64,000 nucleotides of DNA, taken from NCBI RefSeq assembly GCF_002776525.5, contig NC_045438.1, positions 161,634,616 through 161,698,615 on the forward strand, given 5' to 3'. Under the pieces are notes generated by a model. That model was not told the DNA's origin and made no database searches. It saw nothing but the letters and a program-made list of their open reading frames with translations. This DNA is from Piliocolobus tephrosceles. Lineage: Eukaryota; Chordata; Mammalia; Primates; Cercopithecidae. Positions 63,455 through 64,000 of this stretch are shown here, piece after piece (the stretch's first letter is position 1; every line of letters starts with the position of its first letter). The translations under genes and the position numbers were made by a program.

Positions 63455-64000
63455 AGTATTTTTTTTATTTCAATAGATTTTTGAGGAACAGATGGTCTTT
63501 GGTTACATGCATAAGTTCTTTAGTGATGAATTCTGAGATTTTGGTGCCTCCATCACCCAAGCAGTGTACACTGTACCCAATGTGTAGACTTTTATCCTTT
63601 ACCCCCCGACACACACCTCCTGAGCTTCCAAAGTCCATTATGTCATTCTTACGCTTCTGCTTCCTCACTTAGCTCCCACTTATAAGCGAGAACATGCGAT
63701 GTTTGATTTTCCATTCCTGAGTTACTTCACTTAGAATAATGGTCTCCAACTTCATCCAGGTTGCTGCGGATGCCATTATTTCATTCCTTTTTATGGCTGA
63801 GTAGTATTCCATTGTGTATATTTAATGCATACCACATTTTCTTTATCCACTTGTTGATTGATGGGCATTTGGGCTGGTTCCATATTTTTGCAATTGCAAA
63901 TTGGGCGGCTATAAACATGTGTATGCAAGTGTAAGTGTAAATAATGACTTACTTTGGGTAGATACCCAGTAGTGGGATTACTGGATCAAATGAAATATCT
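63455..64000 (-). mobile_element. L1 (L1PA/L1PB-like) 3' end, antisense, continues past the window
   Basis: TTTTGAGGAACAGATGGTCT, CACCCAAGCAGTGTACACTG, GCTCCCACTTATAAGCGAGA, GAGTAGTATTCCATTGTGTA and TAGATACCCAGTAGTGGGAT match a primate-age L1 from its 3' UTR into ORF2. Divergence is moderate. The body lies to the right of base 64000. Confidence 0.93.

Noticed and set aside
1..64000. tRNA, snRNA, 7SK, Y RNA and 5S genes
   Set aside because: I looked for their conserved internal boxes and starts on both strands by eye and saw none outside SINE sequence. A covariance-model scan would be decisive.

Overview
This window is primate nuclear DNA. It holds about 21 Alu copies or fragments, L1 pieces of several ages, MIR, L2, MER5A and MLT1 relics, and endogenous retrovirus debris. 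Two Alus look AluY-like, which points to a catarrhine (Old World monkey or ape). Runs of exactly 10 N (38134-38143) and 100 N (48900-48999) suggest a draft assembly, possibly of a non-human ape; the species cannot be fixed from sequence alone. I find no convincing protein-coding exon, tRNA, rRNA or snRNA gene, CRISPR array or bacterial-type system. The window reads as intergenic or intronic DNA.

Layout. 0.7-8 kb is repeat-dense: an antisense L1, an Alu, an MLT1 LTR, an older L1 scrap, a nested Alu pair and a MIR. About 8.2-11.8 kb is mostly non-repetitive and contains the best promoter candidate (CpG-rich, TATA box at 9281-9287). 11.8-22.6 kb alternates unique DNA with Alus, an L1 and DNA-transposon relics, and holds a 71-bp sequence present twice. 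22.6-26.3 kb has an MLT1 LTR followed by a decayed class I retrovirus whose pol is cut by an Alu. 26.3-37 kb is mostly unique DNA with scattered Alus, MIRs and MER relics. 37.8-38.3 kb is a 38-bp minisatellite with an assembly gap, and 39-39.8 kb a class I LTR.

42.1-44 kb is an antisense ERV-L pol relic. 45.8-46.5 kb is a truncated L1 with target-site duplications. 46.9-47.1 kb is a small GC-box tandem array, and 47.4-47.8 kb a solo MLT1 LTR. 48.8-49.6 kb holds a gapped AluY beside the end of a Tigger transposase relic. 51-51.5 kb has a 180-bp polypurine tract beside an Alu. 54-61.5 kb holds L2, MIR and Alu fragments. The right edge has an old L1 5' region facing an antisense L1 that runs off the window.

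The least ordinary signals are local: four perfect or near-perfect short inverted repeats (2.2, 11.4, 15.8 and 42.0 kb) that resemble template-switch footprints, the 71-bp duplicate pair, the GC-box array, the TATA/CpG candidate promoter, and a few strong CTCF-like and RFX-like motifs. I did not find a new gene system. All family assignments come from memory of consensus sequences, not from a database search.
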